Shown: positions 36,121 through 44,530 of the stretch, piece by piece
Layout of the letters: each line of letters begins with the position of its first letter
Numbering within the stretch: the stretch's first letter is position 1
Assembly (NCBI GenBank): GCA_036925085.1
Contig: JAUPFP010000192.1
Coordinates: forward strand, 24,774-88,773
DNA length: 64,000 nucleotides
Source of the DNA: Brachycybe producta
Lineage: Eukaryota; Arthropoda; Diplopoda; Playtdesmida; Andrognathidae
Direction of reading: 5' to 3'
Notes under the pieces: model-generated
The model's database searches: none
Seen by the model: the letters and a program-made list of their open reading frames with translations, nothing else
What the model was told of the DNA's origin: nothing
Translations under genes and position numbers: made by a program

Positions 36121-39100
36121 CTGAAAAAGATCAAAAAACACGGTAAGTATTTGACCTACTACGGTAGGAAACATTTTCCACGGACCAAAACCGCAAAAAA
36201 ATGTTTTCCGGCCGGGCAGGCACCGTGGTACACGGCCAAAGCCGTCCCCAACTGTAATTGCACGGTCGGAACCGGCCAAAAACATTTTTGGTCGGTCCAA
36301 ATTCCGTAATTTTACGTTCGGTAACTTGGGCGGTGATTTCCACGGTAAATCACCGTAGGAAATCCCGTTTCCACCGTGCATATCCCATGACCCACGGTAA
36401 AAACCGTCCTTCATGGGACCCGCACGGTCAGAATCGGCCAAACAAGTGTTTGGACCATCCAAACCTGGCACCGACAATTCAGGTTGCTTGGGGCGTGGTT
36501 TACACGGAACACTACCGTGCAAAACCACTTTCCGTCCGTTAGAACACCGTGGATCACGATCGGAACCATTTTCCACGGTGGTTTCACGGACAGAACCGTG
36601 CAAAAACACCTTTTCACCGTCCAAACTCCGTAGAACTTGGTCATCACCAAGTTCCACGGCGTTCTGACGGTAAAACACCGTGTTGTGCACGGCCCCATCG
36701 GCGGTAGCATCACCGTCAAAATTGTTACGGTGATGCCTCCACCAAAACCACGTGTTCAAGCGGTCAATGACCGCTTGACACACCCAAAAGCAATAAAAGA
36801 ATACTGCCATCGGGCAGGAAAAGGAAATTCCCCTTCGGGGACTTACTGTTTTCTTTGTATCATCCAAGTGGCCTGAATCTTTGCCGTTTCTTCGGTGAAA
36901 TAAACGTTTTTTAATCAAATTAGCGGCAAACGACCGTCTAAATTTTAATTTAAAGGCAAGATGGCGTTTAGCCGCTAATTTCACCGGAGGAACGGCTAAC
37001 AGCGGCGGCTTGGCGGCTAAAACAACATTAGCCGCCTCCATTGCTGTTACCATAGAGATTCTACCGTCGTCTGCCACAATAGGAGCAGATACACGGCCTG
37101 AGTCTCTATGGAGAGACTCAGGAGAGCGATCTTTAGGGGAAATCACTGCTGCCGACTCCTCTTCGAGTTTGCAGCTGGGAATTGTGGATTTCTCCACCCA
37201 GCTCCCCCTGAACAACCGCCATCTGTGCGTGACAGACAGGCGGTGCCCAGTCCAGGGGTCACTGCGCTCCCAATCCTTATTTCCCCAATTCAAGTCATCA
37301 TCCCACAACAGGGAATGACCTGCTCTCTCCCACCAGGACAGGGACTTCCAAAGTCCCTGCACCACCCTGGTGCCAATTGGAGCTCCAGAGGAAGCTTGCA
37401 TAACCTCAAAGGCCCTGGGTTTCCTCGGACGGAGGTAATACCGGGGCCGAGGTGCTTCCTCTGCCTCAGAGTCAGTTGACTCCACCACCAAGCTAGGCTG
37501 GCCAGAAGGTCCTGGAGAGACATCATCCCTCCTCTCACTTTCAGCTGACCCAGACTCAGCGTCACTGGTCCCTTCGGAGTTCGATGAGGTTTCAGAGCCA
37601 CCTAGGCCATCTTCCTCACGAACCCCACATGTGGGAACGTACGGCTTCAAGTTATCCACATGAAACCGGTCCCGCACCTTCCGACCATACCCATCTACGA
37701 ATTCTATCTCGTAGACTAGGTCGGAAACCTGCCGGACCACCGTACCCAGTTCAGCCTTGTAAGCGAAATTCCACTTCTTGGCTTGGCCGAGCTTCCCAGC
37801 CATGTCCCTTATCCAGACCTTATTACCAGGCTGGTATCGGGGTGGCTCCACCCGGCCGGCGTCATACCGACTCTTCTGTCTTCTTTGAGCGGCCGCCAAA
37901 TTTTGACGAGCACGCTCTTCCACGGCTTGCTGGTCGGGCAAGTCGCGGACCGGACCGTTAGGAAGGAGATTGTCAATCCCCAACCTAGGCTCACGACCAA
38001 ACAACAATTGGTACTGTGACACTTCCGTGCTCTCCTGCACCGCAGTGTTGTAGGCCCACACGGCGGGCCGCAATTTCTCCCACCAATCACGTTGGTCCTT
38101 GAGGGGATCAAGGTAACGCTTGATGGTTTCCATCACGGTCTTGTTCGTACGCTCCGTAAGCCCATTAGCCTGCGGATGGTACGCCGTCGTGAAGTGCTGC
38201 GCTATATTGTAGCGCTCCCGGAACTTTCGCAAAATTTTGCTACAGAACTGGGATCCACGATCCAAGATGAGAGTAGTCGGAGTGCCATACACCGACAAGA
38301 TCTCATCCTTCAGAAACTTGACAACACAAGCGGCCGTAGCCCTTCGTACTGCCTTTGCCACGCCGTACCGGGTGAAGTAGTCCACCATAATCAATACATA
38401 TGTGACTCCACCCACGGACGCGGGAAAAGGCCCAACGAAGTCCATTCCCCAGGCATGAACCGGGTACTCAGGAACTATGGGTTGCAAGAATCCTTGAGCT
38501 CTTGCGAACTGTCGTACTCTCTGACACACTAAGCATGACTTAACATACTCCACCGTGTCACGTTTCATACCTAACCAGTAGAAACGAGTACGCATACGTT
38601 GGTAGGTCTTGTACACTCCGAAGTGACCAGCTTCGGAGCTATCGTGCAACTTTTGCAAGCAGAAGGCTTGACACGACCTCGGCACAACCAACACAGTTCT
38701 AGTGCGATCCTGAATGGATTTGATGGCATACAACAACTTGTCTGCCACCACGAACTTGAACCTTAAGTCCGAGTCGGGGTCGGTGGAGAGCTCACGCTTC
38801 ACCTTGGAGCACCAACTGTCGTTGGCCTGCTCCATTACCCAATCCACCTCAGACCGGATCCGGTAAATCACCTCACCCACGTCGGCTTCGACGTGTTCAG
38901 GCAAAGAAGGATCAACAACTTCATTCACCGGATACCGACTCAGACAGTCAGCATCCTCATGAAGTTTCCCCTTCTTGAACTGAATCTTATACCGGTACTC
39001 CTGCAACTGCATTTGCCAACGCCCCAACCTGCCTTGCAGGTTTTTGGCAGTCTGCAAATGACAGAGCGCATGGTGATCTGTTACGATCACAAAGTCCCGG

Positions 39101-41838
39101 TTAAAGATGTAAGGTCGGAATTTACCCACGGCAAACATGATCGCCAAGCATTCCTGCTCGGTGACACTATACCGTGTTTCCGGTCCCTTCATGAGACGGC
39201 TAGCGTAGGCCAGAACCCGAGGAGCCTTGTCCTCAGGTAACTTCTGGTATACTACGACACCTAGACCGTACCCACTAGCATCGGTGTGAATTAACACCTC
39301 ACCACGTGGATCATACATGGTGAGCACCGGTGCCTCGGTTAAAAATGCCTTTAACCGTTTGAAAGCTAGACCACACTGTTCCGACCAATCAAAGGACGCA
39401 TCCTTCCTGGTCAGATCATGCAGTGGTCTTGCGATCTTGGCGAAGTCCTTGATGAACCTACGGTAGTAGCCGGCCAGTCCAAGAAAACTTCGGACGGCGG
39501 TCACCGTTGTAGGGACATCGAACTCCTCGACTGCTCTTACGAGTCCCGGGTCCGGAGCAACTCCCTCGGCACTAACAATGTGACCGAGATATTTGACTTT
39601 GTCAAAACCGAAGAAACATTTCTTCGGCTGGAGTTTCAGCTCCGCCCCTCGTAACAGTCTCAGGACAGTACTCAAGCGTTCGAGAAACTGCTCAAAGGTG
39701 TTCCCAAAAACGATAATATCGTCTAGGTACACCAAGCAGCTCTCCCACTTGTGTCCCGCCAACAAGAGGTCTAACGCTCTTTGCATTGTGGCAGGAGCAT
39801 TGCAGAGTCCGAAAGGCATTTTTCGGAACTCAAATAGACCTTGAGAGCAAATGAATGCTGTCTTCTCAATGTCTTGCTCCGCCATCCTGACCTGCCAGTA
39901 ACCACTAGCAAGGTCTAGGGTTGCGAAATACTTCGCTCCAGCAAGTGAATCGAGGGCATCATCGATGCGAGGTAACAGGTACTGATCCGCCTTAGTTTGG
40001 GCATTCAGTCGCCGATAGTCCACACAAAAACGAAAGCCACCATCCTTCTTGCGAACAAGCAAGATAGGGCTTGCGTAAGGACTATGCGAAGGTTGGATTA
40101 CCCCTGCATCCAACATCTTCGCTACCTCTTCTCTCTCGATTGCACGAGCCGCCGGAGCGGTTCTTCGCAAACCTTCACGCACAGGAGGTAGCCCACCGGT
40201 ATCAATAGTGTGCTCGACGAGCGGGGTTTCCCCCAGCTTTGTATAATCGAACGCAAAATGATCACGGCGTTCCAGCAGGAACTCCCGAAGCTGTGCCGCC
40301 TCCTCAGGCTTCAGACTAGGTCCGATTTTAAGGCACTCTTCGAGAGTGGGTTTAACTTCCGCATTGAGGATCCGGCGACCTTTCTTGGTTGCCCCTCTCA
40401 ACTTAGGCGGAAGCCCCCCTGGTCGACCATTTCCATGAGTGGGGTCTCCCCCTCTCAACCTAGATGGAACGTCCAGTCCCACCACTAGGGCTGCCTCCAC
40501 AGCTTGAGCTGTCGCCACACCCTCCCCTGTTTCCAGGGCAATGGGTACGTCGGCGACGTTCTCAAGCCAAATGTCGTAAGAGCCTTCTTCTGTGGCTTCG
40601 GCAATTCCTGCCACTGCCAACAGACCACGGCCACCTAAGGCTTTACGATGGGGCTCAACGAGAAGCAGCTGTCCAGGGCCAGCATGCTCTATCAAGCTCA
40701 CGGAAACTACCTTCCGCTCATGAGCTGATAACCATACATTCTGCAATAGTCGCAGGGAACAAACTTCCCTGCTCCTAATTGGAGAACTGGTCTCGGCAAG
40801 CGTGGGTGACACAATGTCAACCCACCCATCCACCTTTTCAGGCTCCGCAGGCATACCTTCCGGGAACCCGAAAGGAGGAAGTAGCACCGGCTCCACAGAA
40901 TCGTGAAGCCTCGCCAACGCCTCCAATACGGAACTCGGAAGTTGTACCGAAGTACCCTGCGCAGCCTGGACGGCCAGTGCGGCATGAAGAGCATCTGGAT
41001 GTGCATTCCAGATGTCTTCCCGGAAGTAAACTTTCCGGCTCACGACGTCCAACATTAACCCAAACTGGAAAGCCAGGTCAACACCTATTACGGCTTCCCC
41101 TTCACCCTCAATGAGGAGAAGATGGGTATGTATGGACCGCCCGTGGATTGACATGTCCACGTACATGACTCCTTCTATCTGGATGGAGTACCCGCTCATG
41201 CCCGTCAGGAATGAGGGGAGGCTAACCTCCTGCACCGGTAACTCCATCTCCCGTGCCAGCGACATGCTCATTACCGATACTTCGGCACCGGTGTCGACGA
41301 TCGACTCAACCAGCCGACCATCCATTGACACCAGAACACGCGGTGCCCCACGCAAGTAAGCACGGCTTTGTAATTCCGGAATGGGCAACCGTCGTTGCCC
41401 GACATTACTTCTCTGAGCCTCATCCGTCCCAGGGGACAGTCGTACCGGATGCTCAGGGGCCTGGCTTCCAGTCTCCACTCCAGGAGACCCACCAGGCCTG
41501 GGCGACAGCATGGGCGCACCAATGCTCGAAGCCCTCGTAATGCCCGTATCGTTCGGACCTTCCTCCCCCTCATCAGGGAAGAAAGGTGCCACCCAGCTCT
41601 CCAGCCGGGCAAGCGCAGCTTCCAGTGTGGGGCTTGGCTCCTGAAATACCCACTGGGTAATTTCTGGGTCCGCAGACCTAGCCAGAGGCACCCCTGCGTC
41701 ATGCAGGATACCCACATATCTGGAGACTGCCCGAAGGTACGCTCCTTCTTTACTTCGCCGGCTTTGCCGGGCACCTGAGTTTTGTAGCATTACCGGTCGA
41801 CTGCAGCTCAGTTCTGCAGGGACCGGCACCGGTTTAAC
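33181..41838 (-). CDS. pol: Pol polyprotein of element 2 (expressed by -1 frameshift)
   Basis: Residue numbers count from the GTG codon at 41829. Protease has DTGA at 179-182 and an IGVDLA motif near 248. Reverse transcriptase spans about 560-740 with LDLASGYWQV (Asp639) and the YLDD box at 701-704. RNase H has acidic residues Asp850, Glu893 and Asp918. Integrase has the H-H-C-C zinc site (His1062, His1069, Cys1099, Cys1102) and the D,D-35-E triad Asp1130, Asp1190, Glu1226, followed by a C-terminal SH3-like segment and a basic YYLRPRKPR tail near 1465. All catalytic residues are present. There is no ATG at the start and the frame is -1 relative to gag, so it is probably made as Gag-Pol. The frame stays open beyond integrase through a hairpin array (about residues 1600-1900) into ORF3. 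Whether one protein spans everything is doubtful. Confidence 0.93.
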   Translation of the reverse strand, partial: VKPVPVPAELSCSRPVMLQNSGARQSRRSKEGAYLRAVSRYVGILHDAGVPLARSADPEITQWVFQEPSPTLEAALARLESWVAPFFPDEGEEGPNDTGITRASSIGAPMLSPRPGGSPGVETGSQAPEHPVRLSPGTDEAQRSNVGQRRLPIPELQSRAYLRGAPRVLVSMDGRLVESIVDTGAEVSVMSMSLAREMELPVQEVSLPSFLTGMSGYSIQIEGVMYVDMSIHGRSIHTHLLLIEGEGEAVIGVDLAFQFGLMLDVVSRKVYFREDIWNAHPDALHAALAVQAAQGTSVQLPSSVLEALARLHDSVEPVLLPPFGFPEGMPAEPEKVDGWVDIVSPTLAETSSPIRSREVCSLRLLQNVWLSAHERKVVSVSLIEHAGPGQLLLVEPHRKALGGRGLLAVAGIAEATEEGSYDIWLENVADVPIALETGEGVATAQAVEAALVVGLDVPSRLRGGDPTHGNGRPGGLPPKLRGATKKGRRILNAEVKPTLEECLKIGPSLKPEEAAQLREFLLERRDHFAFDYTKLGETPLVEHTIDTGGLPPVREGLRRTAPAARAIEREEVAKMLDAGVIQPSHSPYASPILLVRKKDGGFRFCVDYRRLNAQTKADQYLLPRIDDALDSLAGAKYFATLDLASGYWQVRMAEQDIEKTAFICSQGLFEFRKMPFGLCNAPATMQRALDLLLAGHKWESCLVYLDDIIVFGNTFEQFLERLSTVLRLLRGAELKLQPKKCFFGFDKVKYLGHIVSAEGVAPDPGLVRAVEEFDVPTTVTAVRSFLGLAGYYRRFIKDFAKIARPLHDLTRKDASFDWSEQCGLAFKRLKAFLTEAPVLTMYDPRGEVLIHTDASGYGLGVVVYQKLPEDKAPRVLAYASRLMKGPETRYSVTEQECLAIMFAVGKFRPYIFNRDFVIVTDHHALCHLQTAKNLQGRLGRWQMQLQEYRYKIQFKKGKLHEDADCLSRYPVNEVVDPSLPEHVEADVGEVIYRIRSEVDWVMEQANDSWCSKVKRELSTDPDSDLRFKFVVADKLLYAIKSIQDRTRTVLVVPRSCQAFCLQKLHDSSEAGHFGVYKTYQRMRTRFYWLGMKRDTVEYVKSCLVCQRVRQFARAQGFLQPIVPEYPVHAWGMDFVGPFPASVGGVTYVLIMVDYFTRYGVAKAVRRATAACVVKFLKDEILSVYGTPTTLILDRGSQFCSKILRKFRERYNIAQHFTTAYHPQANGLTERTNKTVMETIKRYLDPLKDQRDWWEKLRPAVWAYNTAVQESTEVSQYQLLFGREPRLGIDNLLPNGPVRDLPDQQAVEERARQNLAAAQRRQKSRYDAGRVEPPRYQPGNKVWIRDMAGKLGQAKKWNFAYKAELGTVVRQVSDLVYEIEFVDGYGRKVRDRFHVDNLKPYVPTCGVREEDGLGGSETSSNSEGTSDAESGSAESERRDDVSPGPSGQPSLVVESTDSEAEEAPRPRYYLRPRKPRAFEVMQASSGAPIGTRVVQGLWKSLSWWERAGHSLLWDDDLNWGNKDWERSDPWTGHRLSVTHRWRLFRGSWVEKSTIPSCKLEEESAAVISPKDRSPESLHRDSGRVSAPIVADDGRISMVTAMEAANVVLAAKPPLLAVPPVKLAAKRHLAFKLKFRRSFAANLIKKRLFHRRNGKDSGHLDDTKKTVSPRRGISFSCPMAVFFYCFWVCQAVIDRLNTWFWWRHHRNNFDGDATADGAVHNTVFYRQNAVELGDDQVLRSLDGEKVFLHGSVRETTVENGSDRDPRCSNGRKVVLHGSVPCKPRPKQPELSVPGLDGPNTCLADSDRAGPMKDGFYRGSWDMHGGNGISYGDLPWKSPPKLPNVKLRNLDRPKMFLAGSDRAITVGDGFGRVPRCLPGRKTFFCGFGPWKMFPTVVGQILTVFFDLFQVATAEKDETGGGGSSSSSLSSLHPGDAELLESDAACSPDSLGRAIADLADGGPLGLLLVEDAVVTQPSPRTPLYYGSVWGRLTPHPTVCSPRATIRLGAMEIPAVGEPVRASTPVEEVATGLAATSLAKCDPPADQSRLELASLAEGSRDASLGGTLVIDTEAEMDKMEDDVVPVSRRWRGQRILSSEDSSESEGRGSGSLGKRSVTGSQEDTPARKGSPIPVDPVGETEAACLERQDEAAQYQTASGGFLASDGKRYFVGEYPTQQFRKDGSKSKKKSGAARYTARMKALAKREAQLERTKAALAKFTPAVGLLPVSPAHSEGAAGAAWPVGQPPVSGPTEAEAGCLSWQSATPKRDRKAEKKANQPSPPAPRKSTRASGGGGQGQKCPRPFTPPLASNPVGKKAKTSRGGPAGFPKGKWSQEDRLRYHQAQAARCAALVLRDKKAARRREFELQASQFPPLRDADARNPLSTGEPPVGVGATPIPSATTAAGQQRIAQRGAIQAAKAPHQGAAVKPVGGKGQPTLGPEKRDLPRDGKGRFVATRASSTVSSATGASSKTSTASARKSATSKSGQSKGANHPPKTDRPGKSVSFGASSSKHGEPSSHEKKKKKKKKKKGKKAHHEKKGGPKTSTRGSQGTGGGGSIGTEEEESRHGAAVSAGSQPHYTRHSKTARMDDRSMRDVVLGIPSSSPKVVAVPNLSVRLVGTLHRVSSPLPSGGGSPAGKNDVPAKRGPVPSVGRTPFSPGPDDGVFAALGPEERAKSPEPEGEGRRFGAEPPYSEGEVFLNNRLGRWQDQPGMEGYQYHGYYRLGEPLPVSWTPSLPSFAMRYVLAFGSTDYPDVLVVNPVRKCFAVLDVVGTGAGLVHVAQLAAPYVQRLLGCDLEGMVGEFVTHPLRGSVSDPVAALVDLLTSRTLLQSPQLDTLAVEAFRQQELLRLRGTDFDVGLGWRNTRMCSWWIRRWMSEWMVAPMNPPLTKSV
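36121..36138 (-). promoter_or_regulatory. Predicted splice acceptor before ORF3
   Basis: On the - strand TTTTTTGATCTTTTTCAG precedes a GTAGCC exon start at 36120. It is a pyrimidine-rich tract ending in CAG, at codon phase 0 of the ORF3 frame. It sits at the boundary between the hairpin array and the sequence that regains protein-like character. Confidence 0.55.
36130..37040 (-). repeat. Second hairpin array of element 2, inside the long ORF
   Basis: Many inverted repeats occur at intervals of about 50-70 bp: 36276-36291 (CCAAAAA/TTTTTGG), 36384-36417 (CCCATGA/TCATGGG enclosing ACGGT/ACCGT), 36438-36453 (CCAAACA/TGTTTGG), 36545-36580 (CACCGTGG/CCACGGTG), 36633-36654 (GAACTTGGT/ACCAAGTTC), 36707-36736 (GCATCACCGT/ACGGTGATGC), 36756-36778 (11-bp arms, 1-nt loop) and 36917-36981 (AAATTAGCGGC/GCCGCTAATTT). 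The translation here is of poor protein quality and repeats fragments such as GSDR and FLHGSV, as expected if the DNA is selected for structure rather than coding. Confidence 0.8.
41793..41838 (-). promoter_or_regulatory. -1 programmed frameshift signal at the gag-pol overlap
   Basis: On the - strand the heptamer GTTAAAC (41838-41832) is in phase with gag codons TTA and AAC. A 5-nt spacer (CGGTG) follows, then a stem of CCGGTC/GACCGG plus CTGCAG/CTGCAG with a 7-nt loop (41826-41793). The pol frame is exactly -1 to gag, and the gag TGA (41808-41810) lies in the hairpin loop. GUUAAAC is a known slippery sequence of the X-XXY-YYZ class; from memory, equine arteritis virus uses it. Confidence 0.85.
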
Positions 41839-43178
41839 GAGGGCGGGCCCTCGTTTCTGGCAACAGGTAGATAGAACATCTGTCCATCAATGACGGTGGA
41901 CAGATACTCCCGGGCCTGCAGTACCACGGGTGCTAGACCCGGCAGGTACTGCACCACTGGGCTTTCGCAAGGTGGTACTCGAGCAACCTGTCCTTGGGCA
42001 ACAGCCTTTGGACAGTCCTTCCTAAGGTGACCCATCTGGTTACACCGAAAGCATGGACCTGGTTGCCTACGAGTAGGACCTCCACCTCCAGCCGTTTGGC
42101 TGGAACCTGACGGGGCTGCTGTGGACTTATTTCCACCCTGGCTCTGCCGCTTCGTCTTTCTTCCCTTCTGCCCTCCGGTCTTGGCAGTAGCTCCGTCCGA
42201 TTTTGACGGTGCCGCTGCCTTCACACCCGAAGAGGTAGAAGTAGACGTAGCAGAGCTCTTGGGCTTTGCCACAGCACCAGAGGCCTTGGCCGTAGCCTGG
42301 GTCCCTGGTACCGTCAAGGTACGGGCAGGTAACGCTCCCGCCGTAAGCATGTCGGCCTCGACCAACATTGCCTCGGTGGTAAAGTCCCTGACCGTCTCAG
42401 CTTTTGATCCCCAGAGAGGTCTGAGAATCTCCGGCTGCAGTTTCTTCTTATACCGGAGGAGTCGACACGACTCATCCTCACCAGGAGAAACTCGTTCTGC
42501 TAGCTCAATAAAGCGCCAGTAGAACGCCTGGAGTGATTCCGCAGGCCCTTGCTTCATGGCCTTGAAACGGTCAAAACAGGCCTGAGCCTGATTCTTCGTC
42601 CCAAAGCGGTGAAGCATAGCCTGCCTCAACTCCGGCCAGGTCAGGTTCGGCTTGAACTCCACCAAACAGGTGTAATGTTCCTCAGCCGGACCATCGAGCA
42701 GGTACGTAAAAAAACTGCACCTGGCCTCATCCGTCCAGCGCTGAGCCCGAGCTTTGGCTTCGAACTGCCGGATAAAAGGCGTAATGTCCTCTCGTCCATC
42801 ATACCGTATGAACGAGTGAACTGGGTTAAAAAACGCAAACGCCTGGATCTCCGACGGGACCGCCGGTGCAGGCGTCCACGGTGCGGTACTTACCCGCCGT
42901 GGTGCCCTTCTCCGGTTTCCCGAAGTCTCAGCATCGGGTTCAGCATCCTCGGGTTCCACCAAGTGGACCCGTGGTCGCTGAACGGGCGGAGGAACTCCCC
43001 CGACCGCCTCCCATAGGAGTGGTCCGAGTTCCTCCACCTGGTGGCACCCGCCTGGCCGGAGCCGGCGGCACCTCCCTACCTGCACCTTCCCGGTGCACGG
43101 CCGACGGTGTGAACCGAGGTTGCGACCGATGGAGCCGCCCGATCCCTGGGGAAAGATGACCCTGTCATCGCAGTTCAT
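41808..43178 (-). CDS. gag: Gag of element 2
   Basis: The capsid/nucleocapsid precursor. The frame is open from 43199 (a GTG codon) and the first ATG is at 43178. The first ~110 residues are Pro/Gly/Arg-rich. A retrotransposon-gag domain follows (residues ~120-270 counted from 43199), with FIRQFEAKARAQRW, WPELRQAMLHRFG and LQAFYWRFIELAERV. Then come a Ser/Ala/Lys-rich linker and one CX2CX4HX4C zinc knuckle (Cys383, Cys386, His391, Cys396). It ends at a TGA inside the frameshift hairpin. A strong splice donor (CGG/GTAAGT) sits at 42893 within the N-terminal region. An upstream ORF overlaps its start by 14 nt in another frame and may be the true N-terminus. Confidence 0.88.
   Translation of the reverse strand: MNCDDRVIFPQGSGGSIGRNLGSHRRPCTGKVQVGRCRRLRPGGCHQVEELGPLLWEAVGGVPPPVQRPRVHLVEPEDAEPDAETSGNRRRAPRRVSTAPWTPAPAVPSEIQAFAFFNPVHSFIRYDGREDITPFIRQFEAKARAQRWTDEARCSFFTYLLDGPAEEHYTCLVEFKPNLTWPELRQAMLHRFGTKNQAQACFDRFKAMKQGPAESLQAFYWRFIELAERVSPGEDESCRLLRYKKKLQPEILRPLWGSKAETVRDFTTEAMLVEADMLTAGALPARTLTVPGTQATAKASGAVAKPKSSATSTSTSSGVKAAAPSKSDGATAKTGGQKGRKTKRQSQGGNKSTAAPSGSSQTAGGGGPTRRQPGPCFRCNQMGHLRKDCPKAVAQGQVARVPPCESPVVQYLPGLAPVVLQAREYLSTVIDGQMFYLPVARNEGPPSLNRCRSLQN
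42888..42896 (-). promoter_or_regulatory. Predicted splice donor inside gag of element 2
   Basis: The - strand reads CGG then GTAAGT, with the intron starting at 42893. GTAAGT is the consensus 5' splice site. It falls at codon phase 0 of gag, the same phase as the acceptor at 36121. A splice between them would remove about 6.8 kb containing most of gag and all of protease to integrase. Confidence 0.5.
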
Positions 43179-43629
43179 CAATCTCCCTGGCAACCTCACG
43201 GAGCTCCTCCTCAGTCATCGACGCCAACCATGACGTCGTGTTCACTGAGGGTGGCCCCGGGGTCCCTACCACCTCTCCCGCCAAGGGATTACCTCCACGT
43301 CCAACCGGACGGGAGGCGGTGGAGGTTAACAGGCCGGCCATAGGCCGTACGCCTGTCCCAGTTGGGGTCGGTGACCCTCCATCACCACCGTCTCCCGGTG
43401 CTCCACCGGAGGCAGTGTCCCGACGGTGCGTCCGCACCGTCACAAAGCCTCCAGCCGGAGGTTGGTCCGTAGAGACAATTTCTACTACACCTTCCTCCGT
43501 GGAGTCACCGGGTACGTTCCCGCCAACAGCACCCTCAACAGGGTGCCACCCCTCCGGCCGCCTACCACGGCCGAAGGTGCGGGAACGCAACTCCAACTCT
43601 TCCAACAAACTGCTTCCCCGACCAGACAT
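43165..43629 (-). CDS. Short acidic ORF upstream of gag (154 aa)
   Basis: It starts MSGRGSSLLEELEL and ends TEEELREVAREIDELR. The middle is Gly/Pro/Thr-rich and the last 20 residues form a likely charged helix. Its stop overlaps the first gag ATG by 14 nt, and gag lies in the +1 frame from it. It could be a leader protein followed by termination-reinitiation, or the N-terminal part of Gag separated by a 1-nt indel or by frameshifting. Charged helical N-termini of this kind are common in gypsy Gag proteins. I recognise no specific family. Confidence 0.55.
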   Translation of the reverse strand: MSGRGSSLLEELELRSRTFGRGRRPEGWHPVEGAVGGNVPGDSTEEGVVEIVSTDQPPAGGFVTVRTHRRDTASGGAPGDGGDGGSPTPTGTGVRPMAGLLTSTASRPVGRGGNPLAGEVVGTPGPPSVNTTSWLASMTEEELREVAREIDELR

Positions 43630-43688
43630 CGGGGAAAACAGGGTCTTGGCCGATTTCGTCCGTGCGAACACGGGCAAAACTGGCCACC

Positions 43689-44530
43689 ACTTGTCGGAAG
43701 AAACTCTACCGTAAAATACGGTGAATTTACGGACCAAAGTCCGCAAAACACCGACAATTAACGGTAGAACCGTAAACTACCGCAGTTTCACGGACAAAAG
43801 TCCGTGTCCCATGGTTAGATTTACGGTGGAGTTCCTTCTTACCGTTTTCGACCGGTGATATACGGACAACCGTCCGTTGTTCACCGTCTAATCACGGTAC
43901 AAAGCTCTTTCACCGTCCCAGAACGGAGATACACGGACAACGGTCCGTAATCTACCGTCCCCCAACGGTGAAACTGACTTCTTACCGTGTTCGAACGGTG
44001 ATTCACGGACAAAAGTCCGTAATCCACCGTCTACTTACGGTAAAACTTGACCGTAACCCGGTTTTACCACGGTATCACGGACAAATGTCCGTGTCCCACG
44101 GTATCACCGGTAAACCTGGCCGTAGACGGGTTTCCGCCGCAGTTCCACGGACAAAGGTCCGTGCCCTACGGTGTACTACCTGTCTACCGGACAAGCTACG
44201 GTTAAGTTCTCCTTTTCACCGGGTTCTACCGGTTCCGCACGGTAAATCACCGTGCCACCGGTATACTGACATTAAAAAGACCGTTATCCCGCGTTCGGAC
44301 GGTCCTGCACGGTCAACCACCATGCCCACCGTCCTACTTACGGATAACCTAGGGCTTTCCCCGGTGACCACCGTGGTATCACGGACAACTGTCCGTGTCC
44401 CACGGTCCTTCACCGGACTACTACGCCCGAAGCCGCGATCGGCCGTAGTTCCGTGGACAAATGTCCACGCCCTACCGGCACCACACGACTCCGGTCTTAC
44501 CGACCGCACAAGAGAGGCTGGTGGTAGCGC
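43689..44530 (-). repeat. 5' leader hairpin array of element 2 (~71-bp period)
   Basis: Near-perfect palindromes of the form CACGGACAA-NN-GTCCGTG recur at 43789-43806, 43862-43877, 43933-43948, 44005-44020, 44076-44093, 44146-44163, 44380-44397 and 44452-44469 (the last with GTGGAC/GTCCAC). A related one, CACGGT/ACCGTG, is at 44238-44254, and degenerate copies lie near 44190 and 44309. Centres are about 71 bp apart. Between them short ACCGT and ACGGT words recur. In the transcript this would be a row of about ten stem-loops between the primer site and gag, where retroelement packaging and dimerisation signals usually lie. Confidence 0.88.

Noticed and set aside
33618..43714. Many + strand ORFs opposite pol, ORF3 and gag of element 2
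   Set aside because: They mirror GC-rich coding sequence on the - strand, show no domain pattern and do not avoid overlap with catalytic regions.
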